Under the pieces are notes generated by a model, which saw only the letters and a program-made list of their open reading frames with translations, made no database searches and was not told the DNA's origin. A program made the translations under genes and the position numbers. From Baekduia alba (GTDB lineage: Bacteria; Actinomycetota; Thermoleophilia; Solirubrobacterales; Solirubrobacteraceae), in the NCBI RefSeq assembly GCF_028416635.1, contig NZ_CP114013.1, forward strand, positions 5,580,001 through 5,644,000: a DNA stretch of 64,000 nt, in the 5' to 3' direction. Position 1 is the stretch's first letter. Every line of letters starts with the position of its first letter. Positions 48,563 to 57,112 of this stretch are shown piece by piece.

Positions 48563-50139
48563 GCTGCTTCCTCCTGCGTTGTGAAGACGAGTTCGGTGAG
48601 GCGTTGGCGCGAGAGCTCGTCACCGCGCAGCTCGGCCACCAGCCGCCCGCCGCGCAGGACGAGCACCCGGTCCGACGCGAGCGCGAGCTCTTCGAAGTCG
48701 GACGTCACGAGGATCGCGCCCATGCCGCCCTCGACCGCCCGGCGCACCGAGCGGTAGGCATCTGCGCGCGCCCCGACGTCGACGCCCTGGGTCGGCTCGT
48801 CGAGCAGCAGCAGCCGCGGGTCGCGGCGCAGCCAGCGGGCGAGGATCACCTTCTGCTGGTTGCCGCCCGAGAGCGACGACAGCAGCTCCCCATCGCCGGG
48901 GGTGCGGATCGTGAACTCCTCGATCGAGCGCAGCGCGTCGGCGCGCTCCTGGGCGTGCTGGATGCGCCCGTGCGACTGATAGCGGCCGACCTGCGCGGCC
49001 GACAGGTTCTCGCGGACGGTCATGTCGAGGAAGGCGGCGTCCAGCTCGCGGTCTTCCGGGACGAACGCGATGCCGAGCGCCATCGCGTCCTTCGGGCGAC
49101 CGATGCGCACCTCGTCGCCGCCCAGGCGGATCTGGCCGCCGGCGGGGGCGCGCAGGCCGAACAGCAGCTCCAGCAGCTCGGTGCGGCCCGAGCCGAGCAG
49201 GCCGGCGATGCCGACGACCTCCCCGCGCCCGACCGTGAAGCTCACGTCCTTCAGGCGCTCGCCGTCGCCGAGGCCCTGGACCTGGAGCAGCGTCTCCAGC
49301 GCCTGCTGCTCGGACGGCGGCGAGAAGACCTGCTCCAGCGGCCGCCCGACGATGTGCTCGATCAGCGCCGCCTCGGTGAGGCCCTCGGTCGGACGCGTGA
49401 CGACGTGCTGGCCGTCGCGCAGGACCGTCACCGCGTCGGTGATCGAGAGGACCTCCTCGATGCGGTGGCTGACGTAGAGGATCGTCTGCCCCTGCGCCGC
49501 ATAGCGCCGCAATGCGCTGAGCAGGACGTCGACCTCGTGCTCGGGCAGCGAGGCGGTCGGCTCGTCGAGCACGAGCACCGAGACCGCGCCGCCGTCGCCG
49601 TCCTCGTCCTGCAGAGCGCGCGCGATCGTGACCATCGTCTGGTCCGCCGCCCCCAGCTCGCCGAGCAGGTCGTCGGGATGCGCGTCGATCTCGAAGCGCT
49701 CGAGCAGCGACCGCGTCTCGCGGCGCAGCTGACCCCAGCGGACGCGCCCGAGCCGTGTCGGGAAGCCGCCGCCGATCGCGATGTTCTCGGCGACCGTCAT
49801 GTCGGGGAACGTGGTCGAGCTCTGGTGCACGAAGCGCAGCCCGCACGCGTACGCCAGCTCAGGCGTGGTGGCATCGGAGGCCACGGTGCGCGTGCCGAAT
49901 GCCAGCTCCCCGCCCGCGTCGCCGGCGTGCACGCCGGCGAGGATCTTGATCAGCGTCGACTTGCCCGAGCCGTTGCCGCCGAGCAGCCCGTGGATCTGGC
50001 CCGGAGCGACCGCGAAGCTCACGTCGCACAGCGCCTGCGTTCCCGGGAACGTCTTGGAGAGGCGGCTGACGGTCAGAGCCGCGGTGCGACCCTGACCGTT
50101 CAGCAGAGGAGTCGTCGTCATGGACGTCTCGCTCGTCAT
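48559..50139 (-). CDS. Sugar-type ABC transporter ATPase (RbsA-like, two domains)
   Basis: A 526-residue double ATPase. Domain 1: Walker A GLLGGNGSGKSTLIKIL (53-69), Walker B VLVLDEPTASLPEHE, signature variant LGAADQTMVTIARAL. Domain 2: the usual degenerate P-loop GIAGLLGSGRTELLELLFGL and intact signature LSGGNQQKVILARWL with LLLDEPTQGVDVGARA. This asymmetry is normal for RbsA/XylG proteins. It energises the permease encoded downstream. Confidence 0.95.
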   Translation of the reverse strand: MTSETSMTTTPLLNGQGRTAALTVSRLSKTFPGTQALCDVSFAVAPGQIHGLLGGNGSGKSTLIKILAGVHAGDAGGELAFGTRTVASDATTPELAYACGLRFVHQSSTTFPDMTVAENIAIGGGFPTRLGRVRWGQLRRETRSLLERFEIDAHPDDLLGELGAADQTMVTIARALQDEDGDGGAVSVLVLDEPTASLPEHEVDVLLSALRRYAAQGQTILYVSHRIEEVLSITDAVTVLRDGQHVVTRPTEGLTEAALIEHIVGRPLEQVFSPPSEQQALETLLQVQGLGDGERLKDVSFTVGRGEVVGIAGLLGSGRTELLELLFGLRAPAGGQIRLGGDEVRIGRPKDAMALGIAFVPEDRELDAAFLDMTVRENLSAAQVGRYQSHGRIQHAQERADALRSIEEFTIRTPGDGELLSSLSGGNQQKVILARWLRRDPRLLLLDEPTQGVDVGARADAYRSVRRAVEGGMGAILVTSDFEELALASDRVLVLRGGRLVAELRGDELSRQRLTELVFTTQEEAA

Positions 50140-50154
50140 GGTTCCGATGCCGGC

Positions 50155-51351
50155 CTACTTCGCCGCCGCGGCGGCCCAGGCGTCGGCCCGCAGCTTGCGG
50201 TAGTCGAACGGCACCTGGATCGCGTCGGCGCTCGCCGGCAGGTTGTGCGTGGCGTCGGCGACGACGAAGCCGCCGCCCTCGTTGGGCAGGTCGGCCGCCT
50301 TGACGCCGGAGAGCAGCTGGTTGAGCTGGTCGGCCATCGACCACGTGTCGTAGCCGTAGGGCCAGTACTCCATCGCGGTGACCGTCCCGTCGCGCAGCCA
50401 CTTGACGTCCTCGCCCGAGCCACAGCAGACCACCATGCCGCGGCTCTTGACGGCGTTCAGCGCGCTGCCGAGGCCGAGCGTGATGTACGCGTCGCTGTTG
50501 AAGGCGACGGCCTTCGCGTCGGGGTTGGCCGTGATCGCCGTCTTCCAGATCTGCACGGCCGGGTTCGGCACCTGCGCGTTGGTGAAGCGCACGCGGACCA
50601 GGTCGCAGCTCGGACAGAGGCTCTTGAGCTTCGCCTCGTACGCGTTCCAGTAGGCCTTGTGATGCTCCTGCTCGACCTGCTGGACCATCAGCACCTTGCC
50701 GCTGTGGACCCCGCGCTGCTTGAGCAGGCCGTTGGTGAAGTCGGCTGCCGCCTCGCCGCGCTTGGCGGTGAAGTCGGTGATCTTCTGCGACCCCATGATG
50801 TTGACGCTGGCGCTGAACTCCGGCGTGTCCGGGCAGTCGACGCCGACGTAGTTGACGGTGGGGATGCCGGCGGACTTCGCCGCGAGCAGGCCGCCCTTGA
50901 TCGTCGCGCAGTCGAAGGCCACCGTCGCGATGCCGTCGGCCTTGGCCGCGACCGCCTGGCGGATGCCGGCCGTCGCCTTCGTCGGATCGCCCGCCGAGTC
51001 GAACACGGTCACCTTCCAGCCGAGCAGCTTCGCCGCGGCCTCGAACTCGTCGGAGACCTGCGTGCAGACCGGGAACTTCTGGCCACAGGAGATCATCCAG
51101 ACGTTCTTCCCGCGCACTGGAGCGGGAACGCTCGTCGGGGGCTTCTCGAAGACGCCCTTGTAGTACTTGGCCAGCGTCGCGCTTGCCGCCGCGCCGTCGC
51201 TGGAGCCGGTCGTGCTCGTGCTGCCACCGCTCGGGCTGCTGCCCGACGCGGACGTCGAACTGCCGCCGCACGCGCTGAGCACCTGCGCCGCCGCGAGGCA
51301 GACGGCGAACGCCACCAGCCACGGCCTGTTGCGAGCCATGCGTCGCTTCAT
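50155..51351 (-). CDS. ABC transporter substrate-binding lipoprotein, Cys-rich
   Basis: A 398-residue periplasmic-binding-protein-type lipoprotein. Signal WLVAFAVCLAAAQVLSACGG with lipid-Cys about residue 26, a Ser/Gly/Thr tether, then a type 1 binding fold (KNVWMISCGQKFPVCTQVSD, KATAGIRQAVAAKADGIATV, AVAFNSDAYITLGLGSALNA). Unusually for an RbsB-like protein it has at least eight further Cys (SCGQKFPVC, FDCAT, VDCPD, LCPSC, VVCCG), consistent with several disulfides. GGAGGAGGAG precedes the ATG at 51351. The ligand is not predictable. Promoter with TGTACGG-type operator lies upstream. Confidence 0.92.
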   Translation of the reverse strand: MKRRMARNRPWLVAFAVCLAAAQVLSACGGSSTSASGSSPSGGSTSTTGSSDGAAASATLAKYYKGVFEKPPTSVPAPVRGKNVWMISCGQKFPVCTQVSDEFEAAAKLLGWKVTVFDSAGDPTKATAGIRQAVAAKADGIATVAFDCATIKGGLLAAKSAGIPTVNYVGVDCPDTPEFSASVNIMGSQKITDFTAKRGEAAADFTNGLLKQRGVHSGKVLMVQQVEQEHHKAYWNAYEAKLKSLCPSCDLVRVRFTNAQVPNPAVQIWKTAITANPDAKAVAFNSDAYITLGLGSALNAVKSRGMVVCCGSGEDVKWLRDGTVTAMEYWPYGYDTWSMADQLNQLLSGVKAADLPNEGGGFVVADATHNLPASADAIQVPFDYRKLRADAWAAAAAK

Positions 51352-51459
51352 TGCTCTCCTCCTCCGAGGATGCCGAAGGGGCGCGTCGCACCGGAACCGG
51401 CGCGCGCGTCGGAAGTCCCCCGAACCCGACATCCACACTCTCTCTCCTGGACGACGGGC

Positions 51460-51502
51460 ATCCTCTCACCGTGCCCACGCAGTGTCAAGTTGTACGGCAC
51501 AA
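51460..51502 (-). promoter_or_regulatory. Importer operon promoter with TGTACGG operator
   Basis: On the minus strand TTGACA (51488-51483), a 17-base spacer and GAGGAT (51465-51460). Immediately upstream of the -35 is TTGTACGGCACAA (51490-51502, plus orientation), nearly identical to the element at 57113-57125. A 108-base leader separates the -10 from the ATG. The rest of the gene-free stretch 51352-51636 holds this promoter and the element at 51577. Confidence 0.7.
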
Positions 51503-51576
51503 TTTACCCTCATCGTCCAGCCCGGCTCGTCGTCTGGGCCCGGCTAGCGCTAAAAATGCGAGCACGGCGTGTTCCG

Positions 51577-51597
51577 CTGTACGACGCCACTGTACGA
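51577..51597 (+). promoter_or_regulatory. Tandem CTGTACGA repeats upstream of the SDR gene
   Basis: Two direct CTGTACGA copies (51577-51584, 51590-51597), 13 bases apart, 40 bases before the SDR ATG. The half-site matches that in the two neighbouring operon promoters. Confidence 0.55.
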
Positions 51598-51636
51598 TCA
51601 CTTCGTCTCAGCGCACACGAACAAGGAGGAGTGAGC

Positions 51637-52416
51637 ATGGCGGTTCAACGAGCGGTGATCGTCACGGGCGGCGCGTCGGGCATCGGGCTGGGCGCGGCCC
51701 GCCTGCTCGGCGAGGAGGGTTGGGCCACGGTGCTCGTCGACCGCGACCCCGACGCGCTCGACGTCGCCGTGACCGCCCTGCGCGAGGCCGGCGCGACGGT
51801 TGCCGCCGCGCTCCCCGCCGACATCCGCGAGACCGAGACCGCGGAGCGCGCCGTCGCCGCCGCCGAGGCGCAGGGCCATGAGCTGCGCGGGCTGGTCAAC
51901 GCCGCGGCCGCCGTCTTCCAAGGCTCGCTGTGGGACCTCGACCCCGACGACCTCGACCGCTGCCACGCCGTCAACGTGCGCGGCACCTTCCAGATGATGC
52001 GCGCGGCCGCCCCCGCGATGCGCGCGCACGGCGGCGGCTCGATCGTCAACGTCGGCTCCGGCGACTCGTTCCTCGGCGAGCGCGACCAGCTGGCCTATTG
52101 CACGACGAAGGCGGGCGTGCTGAACATGACCCGCGCCGCCGCGATGGACGCGGCCGACGCCGGCATCCGCGTCAACTGCGTGTGCCCGGGCGTGATCGAC
52201 ACGCCCTTCTTCCGCGCCGGGATCGCCGGCGCGCGGGACCCCGACGGGATCGTCGCGATGGTCGAGGGGCGCCAGCCGCTGGGGCTGCTGGCGCCCGACG
52301 CGGTCGCGCAGGCGATCGCGTTCCTCGTCTCCGACCGCGGCGCCGGCATGACCGGCAGCGCGCTCGTCGTCGACGGCGGGCTCAGCGCGTCGTGGTGGTA
52401 CGAGCGGCGAGCGTGA
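51637..52416 (+). CDS. SDR family oxidoreductase, divergent from the importer operon
   Basis: A 259-residue classical SDR: VIVTGGASGIGLGAARLLGE (residues 7-26), VDRDPDALDV (Asp after beta2 suggests NAD), NAAAAVFQGSLWDLDPDDLD, catalytic Ser in VNVGSGDSFLGE and YCTTK. Ends MTGSALVVDGGLSASWWY. AAGGAGGAG precedes the ATG. The shared intergenic region with the importer operon indicates a linked role in oxidising the imported compound. A hairpin separates it from the convergent aldolase gene. Confidence 0.92.
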   Translation: MAVQRAVIVTGGASGIGLGAARLLGEEGWATVLVDRDPDALDVAVTALREAGATVAAALPADIRETETAERAVAAAEAQGHELRGLVNAAAAVFQGSLWDLDPDDLDRCHAVNVRGTFQMMRAAAPAMRAHGGGSIVNVGSGDSFLGERDQLAYCTTKAGVLNMTRAAAMDAADAGIRVNCVCPGVIDTPFFRAGIAGARDPDGIVAMVEGRQPLGLLAPDAVAQAIAFLVSDRGAGMTGSALVVDGGLSASWWYERRA

Positions 52417-52424
52417 GCCCAGGT

Positions 52425-52456
52425 GCCGCGCGGGTCGCCAGGGCGGCCCGCGCGGC
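52425..52456. terminator. Bidirectional terminator between SDR and aldolase genes
   Basis: Perfect ten-base stem GCCGCGCGGG / CCCGCGCGGC with a 12-base loop in the 53-base gap between convergent stop codons. Confidence 0.75.
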
Positions 52457-52469
52457 GCGGGCGGGCGTC

Positions 52470-53462
52470 TCAGCCCGCCGCGAGAACCCCGCGCACGCTC
52501 GCGCGCGCGCGCTCGGGATCCGGCTCGGCGTCGAGCGCCCAGCCGTACGGCTCGCTCTCGAGGATGCCCATGGCGTCGAGCTCGGCGGCGAGCGCCGCGA
52601 CCTCCTCCGCCGCCAGCGGCAGCACTGGCAGGCGCGTCGGCCCGACCTCGCGGCCCATGATCCCGGCGGCGGCCTTGATCGTCGCCGGATAGCGCGACGT
52701 GAGCAGCAGGAACAGCTGGCCCATCTTCCACTGCAGCTCGCGCGCGCCCTCGAAGTCGCCGGTGGAGGCGGCCTGCCACAGCGCGGTCAGCAGCCGCGGC
52801 GCGACGACGCCGCACGCCGACAGCGAGCCGCAGCCCCCGAGCGCGAGCGCCGGCAACAGGTACTCGACGCCGGCGAAGACCGAGAAGTCCGGTCGCGCGA
52901 CGTGCAGCGCACGCACCATCTCGGTGAACGTCTGCATGTCGTAGTCGGCCTGCTTGGCGCCGAGGTAGTTCGGCAGCCGCTCGACCAGCCGCGTCGCGAC
53001 CTGCGGCGACACGCCGACCCCGAACGCGGCCGGGTAGCTGTAGGTCAGCAGCGCCACGTCGACCGATGAGCCGACCGCGACGAAGTGCTCGTAGAGCCCC
53101 TCGTCGGTCGGGCGCCAGTGGTAGGGCGTCACCGACACGACGCCTTGCGCGCCGACCGACTGCGCGTGCTCTGCCAGCTCCACCGTGTGCTGCGTGCCGG
53201 GCAGGCTGACGTGCGCGATCACCGGGACGCGGCCGGCGGCGACCTCGACGGTCAGCTCCGTCACGCGCCTGCGCTCGTCGGCCGACAGGTTCAGCGACTC
53301 GCCGACGTGCATCAGCGAGCACAGCGCGGGCGCGCCGTTGCCGATCAGGAACTCGACCTCCTGCGCGTAGACCTCCTCGTCGATGCGGCCGGCGGCGTCG
53401 TAGGGCGTCAGCGGCGACCCGAAGTACCCGCGCCACTGGCCTGGGGTGTTGAAGAGTCCCAT
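52470..53462 (-). CDS. DapA-family aldolase/lyase
   Basis: A 330-residue class I (Schiff-base) lyase of the dihydrodipicolinate synthase/N-acetylneuraminate lyase superfamily. The Schiff-base Lys is K170 (NYLGAKQADYD) and the partner Tyr is Y141 (TYSYPAAF). FGSPLTPYD and a GTTGE-like loop changed to MHVGES are seen, so the substrate carboxylate pocket differs from DapA. It lies 22 bases downstream of the molybdenum hydroxylase genes in one operon, far from lysine genes, so a catabolic role on a 2-oxo acid is likely. AGGAGA precedes the ATG. Confidence 0.88.
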   Translation of the reverse strand: MGLFNTPGQWRGYFGSPLTPYDAAGRIDEEVYAQEVEFLIGNGAPALCSLMHVGESLNLSADERRRVTELTVEVAAGRVPVIAHVSLPGTQHTVELAEHAQSVGAQGVVSVTPYHWRPTDEGLYEHFVAVGSSVDVALLTYSYPAAFGVGVSPQVATRLVERLPNYLGAKQADYDMQTFTEMVRALHVARPDFSVFAGVEYLLPALALGGCGSLSACGVVAPRLLTALWQAASTGDFEGARELQWKMGQLFLLLTSRYPATIKAAAGIMGREVGPTRLPVLPLAAEEVAALAAELDAMGILESEPYGWALDAEPDPERARASVRGVLAAG

Positions 53463-53484
53463 GTCCGTTCTCCTGTCGTGTCGT

Positions 53485-55584
53485 TCAGATCAGCTTCGGC
53501 GGCGTGATCGGCAGCTCGCGGATGCGGCGACCGGTGGCGTGGAAGACCGCGTCGATGACCGCGGCCTCGACGCCGGTCGCGCCGACCTCGCCGATCCCCT
53601 TGCCGCCGATCGGGCTCGCGTGGTCGACCTCGGTGACGAAGCCGACGTCGATGTCGGCGGGGATGTCGGCGTTGACCGGGATCGCCACCCCGGCGAGGTT
53701 CTTCGACAGCCAGCGGCCGAGGCGCGGCTCGTGGTGGCTCTGCTCCATCGCCGCCTTGCCCCAGCCCCAGATGATCCCGCCCGTCATCTGCGCGCGGGCC
53801 GTGCGCGGGTTCATGATCCGGCCGACGCTGTAGCGCCCGACCGCGCGGCGCAGGCGCAGCAGGCCGAGCTGCGGGTCGACGCCGACCTCGACGAAGATCG
53901 CGCCGAACGTGCGCATCACGTACGGGCTGTCGGTGGCCGGCGCGAACGAGCCCTCGCCGACGATCTCCGCCCGTCCGCTCGCACGCAGCGCGGCGGCCAC
54001 CTGCTCCGGGCTCGCGTGGTCGCGCACGCCGAGCTGGGCGAGCACGTCGGCCGCGGCGCGCACCACCGCGGCGCCGACGCTCATCGTCGTGGTCGAGCCG
54101 TAGGTCGGCGCCGCCTCGGGCAGCCGCGTATCGCCCATCCGGCACTCGACGCGGGCCGGCTCGACGCCGAGCACCTCCGCGACGAGCTGCGAGACGACCG
54201 TCGAGGTTCCCGTGCCGATGTCCTGGAAGCCACACTCGGCGACGGCGCTGCCGTCGGCTCGCAGCCGCACGCGCGCCTGCGAGCCGGCCTGCGGGGTGCC
54301 GCCGTGCAGGCAGGTGGCCATCCCCTGCCCGACGATCCAGCGGCCGTCGCGGCGCGGCGCGGCGCGCCAGCCGAACGCCCGCGCGCCCTGCTCGTAGCAC
54401 GCGCGCAGCTCCTTCGAGGACCATGGCTTGCCGCTGTCGGGATCGACCTCGGCGTAGTTGCGCAGCCGCAGCTCCAGCGGGTCGACGTCGAGCGTGTGGG
54501 CGAGCTCGTTCATCGCTGCCTCGAGCGGGAAGATCCCGCAGCCCTCCGTCGGCGGGCGCATCGCCGTCGGGAAGTCGACGTTCGCGCGCTGGACGCGTTG
54601 GGTGAGCCGCATCGTGGGTGTGGCGTACGTGGACCTCGTGCCCTCGGTCGCGTACTCGACCCAGTCGTCGAAGACGGCGGTGACGTTGACCGCGTCGTGC
54701 TCGAGCGCGGCGAGCCGGCCCGAGTCGTCGGTCGCCAGCGTGATCGCCTGCACGAGCTGGGACTGGTAGCCGACCATCCCGTACATCTGCGCGCGCGTGA
54801 GCGCGATCCGCACCGGCCGCTCCAGGACGATCGACGCCGCCGCGGTCAGCACCTGGTGGGGCCACACGAAGCCCTTGCAGCCGAAGCCGCCGCCGGTGTG
54901 CGGGGAGCGCACGCGCACCTGCTCGGGCTCGAGCCCGAAGACGCCGCACAGCACCCACTGGACGCCGTAGACGTGCTGGACGGCGTCGACCAGCGTGAGC
55001 ATCCCGTCGCGCCAGTCGGCGAGCGTCGCCGAGGGCTCCATCGGGTTGTGGTGGCGCGCGGGCTGGACGTAGACGCCCTCGTGCACGACCGGCGCCGCGG
55101 CGATCGCGGCGTCCACGTCGCCCTTGACGACCGTCGTCGGGAACCACGTGTAGCTGCTGGCCGGCGGCTCGATCGCGCCGGCGTCGTCGCCGTCGGGATA
55201 CGGCGTGAACGGCGCCGCCTCGATGTCCACGCGCACGAGGCTGGCCGCGTGCTCGGCCGCCTCGAGCGTCTCGGCCAGCACGATCGCGACGGGCTGGCCG
55301 TCGTGGCGGATCCGGTCGTCCTGCATCGGCAGGTGCGCTCCGGCCGAGATGACCGCGGTCGCCTCGCCATAGCGCGGCATGTCCTCGTGCGTGAGCACGG
55401 CCACGACGTCGGGCACCGCGCGGGCGGCGTCTGCGTCGATCGCCCGGACGCGACCGGCCGGCGCGGACGCGGTCACGAACGTGCCGTAGAGCATCCCGTC
55501 GACGCGGTGGTCGGCGGCGAAGCGCGCGCGGCCGGTGACCTTCGCGGGCCCGTCGAGCCGCGCCAGCGGCGTGCCGACGCTCAT
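53485..55584 (-). CDS. Molybdenum hydroxylase large subunit (PaoC/xanthine dehydrogenase family)
   Basis: A 699-residue molybdopterin-binding subunit, the length of PaoC/YagR rather than of xanthine dehydrogenase. RLDGPAKVTGRARFAADHRV opens the protein; the Moco-binding core includes RSPHTGGGFGCKGFVWPHQV and a glycine-rich FQDIGTGTSTVVSQLVAEVL. The catalytic Glu near the C-terminus is in GKGIGEVGATGVEAAVIDAV. It hydroxylates an aldehyde or heterocycle; the FAD subunit type favours an aldehyde. Its ATG overlaps the FAD-subunit stop (ATGA). Confidence 0.93.
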   Translation of the reverse strand: MSVGTPLARLDGPAKVTGRARFAADHRVDGMLYGTFVTASAPAGRVRAIDADAARAVPDVVAVLTHEDMPRYGEATAVISAGAHLPMQDDRIRHDGQPVAIVLAETLEAAEHAASLVRVDIEAAPFTPYPDGDDAGAIEPPASSYTWFPTTVVKGDVDAAIAAAPVVHEGVYVQPARHHNPMEPSATLADWRDGMLTLVDAVQHVYGVQWVLCGVFGLEPEQVRVRSPHTGGGFGCKGFVWPHQVLTAAASIVLERPVRIALTRAQMYGMVGYQSQLVQAITLATDDSGRLAALEHDAVNVTAVFDDWVEYATEGTRSTYATPTMRLTQRVQRANVDFPTAMRPPTEGCGIFPLEAAMNELAHTLDVDPLELRLRNYAEVDPDSGKPWSSKELRACYEQGARAFGWRAAPRRDGRWIVGQGMATCLHGGTPQAGSQARVRLRADGSAVAECGFQDIGTGTSTVVSQLVAEVLGVEPARVECRMGDTRLPEAAPTYGSTTTMSVGAAVVRAAADVLAQLGVRDHASPEQVAAALRASGRAEIVGEGSFAPATDSPYVMRTFGAIFVEVGVDPQLGLLRLRRAVGRYSVGRIMNPRTARAQMTGGIIWGWGKAAMEQSHHEPRLGRWLSKNLAGVAIPVNADIPADIDVGFVTEVDHASPIGGKGIGEVGATGVEAAVIDAVFHATGRRIRELPITPPKLI

Positions 55585-56573
55585 GCGACCCGCTCCTCCA
55601 GGCCGGCCGCGATCCGCAGCGCGCGCAGCGCCGCGTTGCGCGCGAGCGGGATCTTGTAGCCGTTCTGCGCGAGCGGACGCGCGTCGGCGAGCGCGACCTC
55701 GAGCGCCACCTCGACCTCCGGCGCGTCGGGGGCCAGCCCGACGAGCGTCTGCTCGGCGCTGTCCAGCCTCCATGGACGCATCGCGACCGATCCAAGCGCG
55801 ACGCGCGCGTGGCGGATCGTCCCGCCGTCGAGCGCGAGCGCGACGCCGGCGGAGACCAGCGCGTACTCGTAGGACTGGCGCTCGCGCACCTTGACGTAGG
55901 CCGACGCGGGCGCCGGCGCGGGCAGCTCGAGCGCGACGATCAGCTCGCCGGGCGCGAGCACGCTGTCGGCGACCGCCTCGGTCGGCAGCACGTGGAAGTC
56001 GCGGACGGGGATCGTGCGCCCGCCGTCGGGGCCGGCGACGACGACGCGCGCGTCGAGCGCGGCCAGCGCGACCGCCGGGTCCGACGGGTGCGTGGCGATG
56101 CACGCCTCGCTCCAGCCGAAGATCGCGTGGTTGGCGTTGAAGCCCTCGTGCGCGCTGCAGCCCGAACCCGGCGCGCGGCGGTTGCAGGCCACGGGGTCCT
56201 CCGACCGGAAGTAGGGGCAGCGCGTCTTCTGCAGCAGGTTGCCGCCAAGCGTCGCGCGGTTGCGGATCTGCGCCGAGGCCGACAGGTGGATCGCCTCGCG
56301 CAGCACCGGCCATCCTTCCGCCACGCGCGCGTCGGCCGCGGCGTCGTGGAGCGTGACGGCGGCGCCGATCCGCAGGCCGCCGTCGGGCAGCGGCGCGATC
56401 CGTGCGAGCTCCGGGATGCGGCTGACGTCGAGCAGCCGGTCGGGGGCCACGACGCCGAGCCGCAGCCAGTTCAGCAGCTCCGTGCCGCCCGCGAGGAGCG
56501 TCGTGCCCTCGACGGCGGCGTCGGCGACCGCGTCGGCGACGCGCTCGGCGCGGGCGTAGGCGAGCGGCCGCAT
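55581..56573 (-). CDS. Molybdenum hydroxylase FAD subunit with [4Fe-4S] insertion (PaoB-like)
   Basis: A 330-residue FAD-binding subunit. FAD motifs are TTLLAGGTELLNWLRLG and IRNRATLGGNLLQ. Directly after comes KTRCPYFRSEDPVACNRRAP then GSGCSAHEG and SEACIATHP: Cys119, 130, 139 and 158. This four-Cys insertion binds an extra [4Fe-4S] cluster in PaoB and in the beta subunit of 4-hydroxybenzoyl-CoA reductase, and is missing from ordinary xanthine dehydrogenases. Coupled to both neighbours by overlapping stop/start codons. Confidence 0.93.
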   Translation of the reverse strand: MRPLAYARAERVADAVADAAVEGTTLLAGGTELLNWLRLGVVAPDRLLDVSRIPELARIAPLPDGGLRIGAAVTLHDAAADARVAEGWPVLREAIHLSASAQIRNRATLGGNLLQKTRCPYFRSEDPVACNRRAPGSGCSAHEGFNANHAIFGWSEACIATHPSDPAVALAALDARVVVAGPDGGRTIPVRDFHVLPTEAVADSVLAPGELIVALELPAPAPASAYVKVRERQSYEYALVSAGVALALDGGTIRHARVALGSVAMRPWRLDSAEQTLVGLAPDAPEVEVALEVALADARPLAQNGYKIPLARNAALRALRIAAGLEERVA

Positions 56574-57070
56574 CAGGCGTGCGCGGCCGCAGCCTGCACG
56601 GCCTCGACGATCTGCGGGTAGGCGCTGCAGCGGCAGAGGTTCCCGCTCATCCACTCGCGGATCTCGGCGGCCGAGCCGGCGTGGCCCTCGGCGATGCAGG
56701 CCACCGCCGAGATCACCTGACCCGGGGTGCAGTAGCCGCACTGGAAGGCGTCGTGGTCGATGAACGCCTGCTGCACCGGGTGCAGCGCGTCGCCGTCGGC
56801 GAGCCCCTCGACGGTCGTGACCTCGCGGCCGTCGGTGCTCGCGGCCAACACCAGGCACCCGTTGACGCGTTGCCCGTCGAGCAGCACCGTACAGGCGCCG
56901 CACTCGCCGCGGTTGCAACCCTTCTTCGCGCCGGTCAGGTCGAGCCGCTCGCGCAGCAGGTCGAGCAGCGTCGTGCGCGCGTCCACGCCAGCGAGCACCT
57001 GGCGCTCGCCGTTGACGTGCAGCACCAGTTCCTGCTGCTCGGCGAAGGCGTGGGAGGTCGTCGAGGGCAT
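56573..57070 (-). CDS. Molybdenum hydroxylase [2Fe-2S] subunit (PaoA-like)
   Basis: A 165-residue iron-sulfur subunit with a plant-type cluster (KGCNRGECGACTVLLDGQRV, NGCLVL) and the second, helical cluster domain (QCGYCTPGQVISAVA ... GNLCRCSAYPQIVEAV). It lacks the Tat signal of E. coli PaoA, so the enzyme should be cytoplasmic. The start at 57070 is seven bases after the -10 TAACCT. First gene of the operon, followed by FAD subunit (TGATG overlap), Mo subunit and aldolase. Confidence 0.94.
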   Translation of the reverse strand: MPSTTSHAFAEQQELVLHVNGERQVLAGVDARTTLLDLLRERLDLTGAKKGCNRGECGACTVLLDGQRVNGCLVLAASTDGREVTTVEGLADGDALHPVQQAFIDHDAFQCGYCTPGQVISAVACIAEGHAGSAAEIREWMSGNLCRCSAYPQIVEAVQAAAAHA

Positions 57071-57077
57071 GGCTTCC

Positions 57078-57106
57078 AGGTTACGGTCGGGCGCCCAAGG
57101 TGTCAA
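57078..57106 (-). promoter_or_regulatory. Promoter of the molybdenum hydroxylase operon
   Basis: On the minus strand consensus TTGACA (57106-57101), a 17-base spacer and TAACCT (57083-57078), seven bases before the ATG, giving a leaderless transcript. The TGTACGG element sits just upstream of the -35. Confidence 0.8.
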
Positions 57107-57112
57107 GCAATG

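Noticed and set aside
48547-51636. Long plus-strand open frame leading into the SDR at 51637
   Set aside because: It is antisense to the ABC ATPase and binding protein genes, and its product there lacks any fold-like pattern; only the part from 51637 is a real gene.
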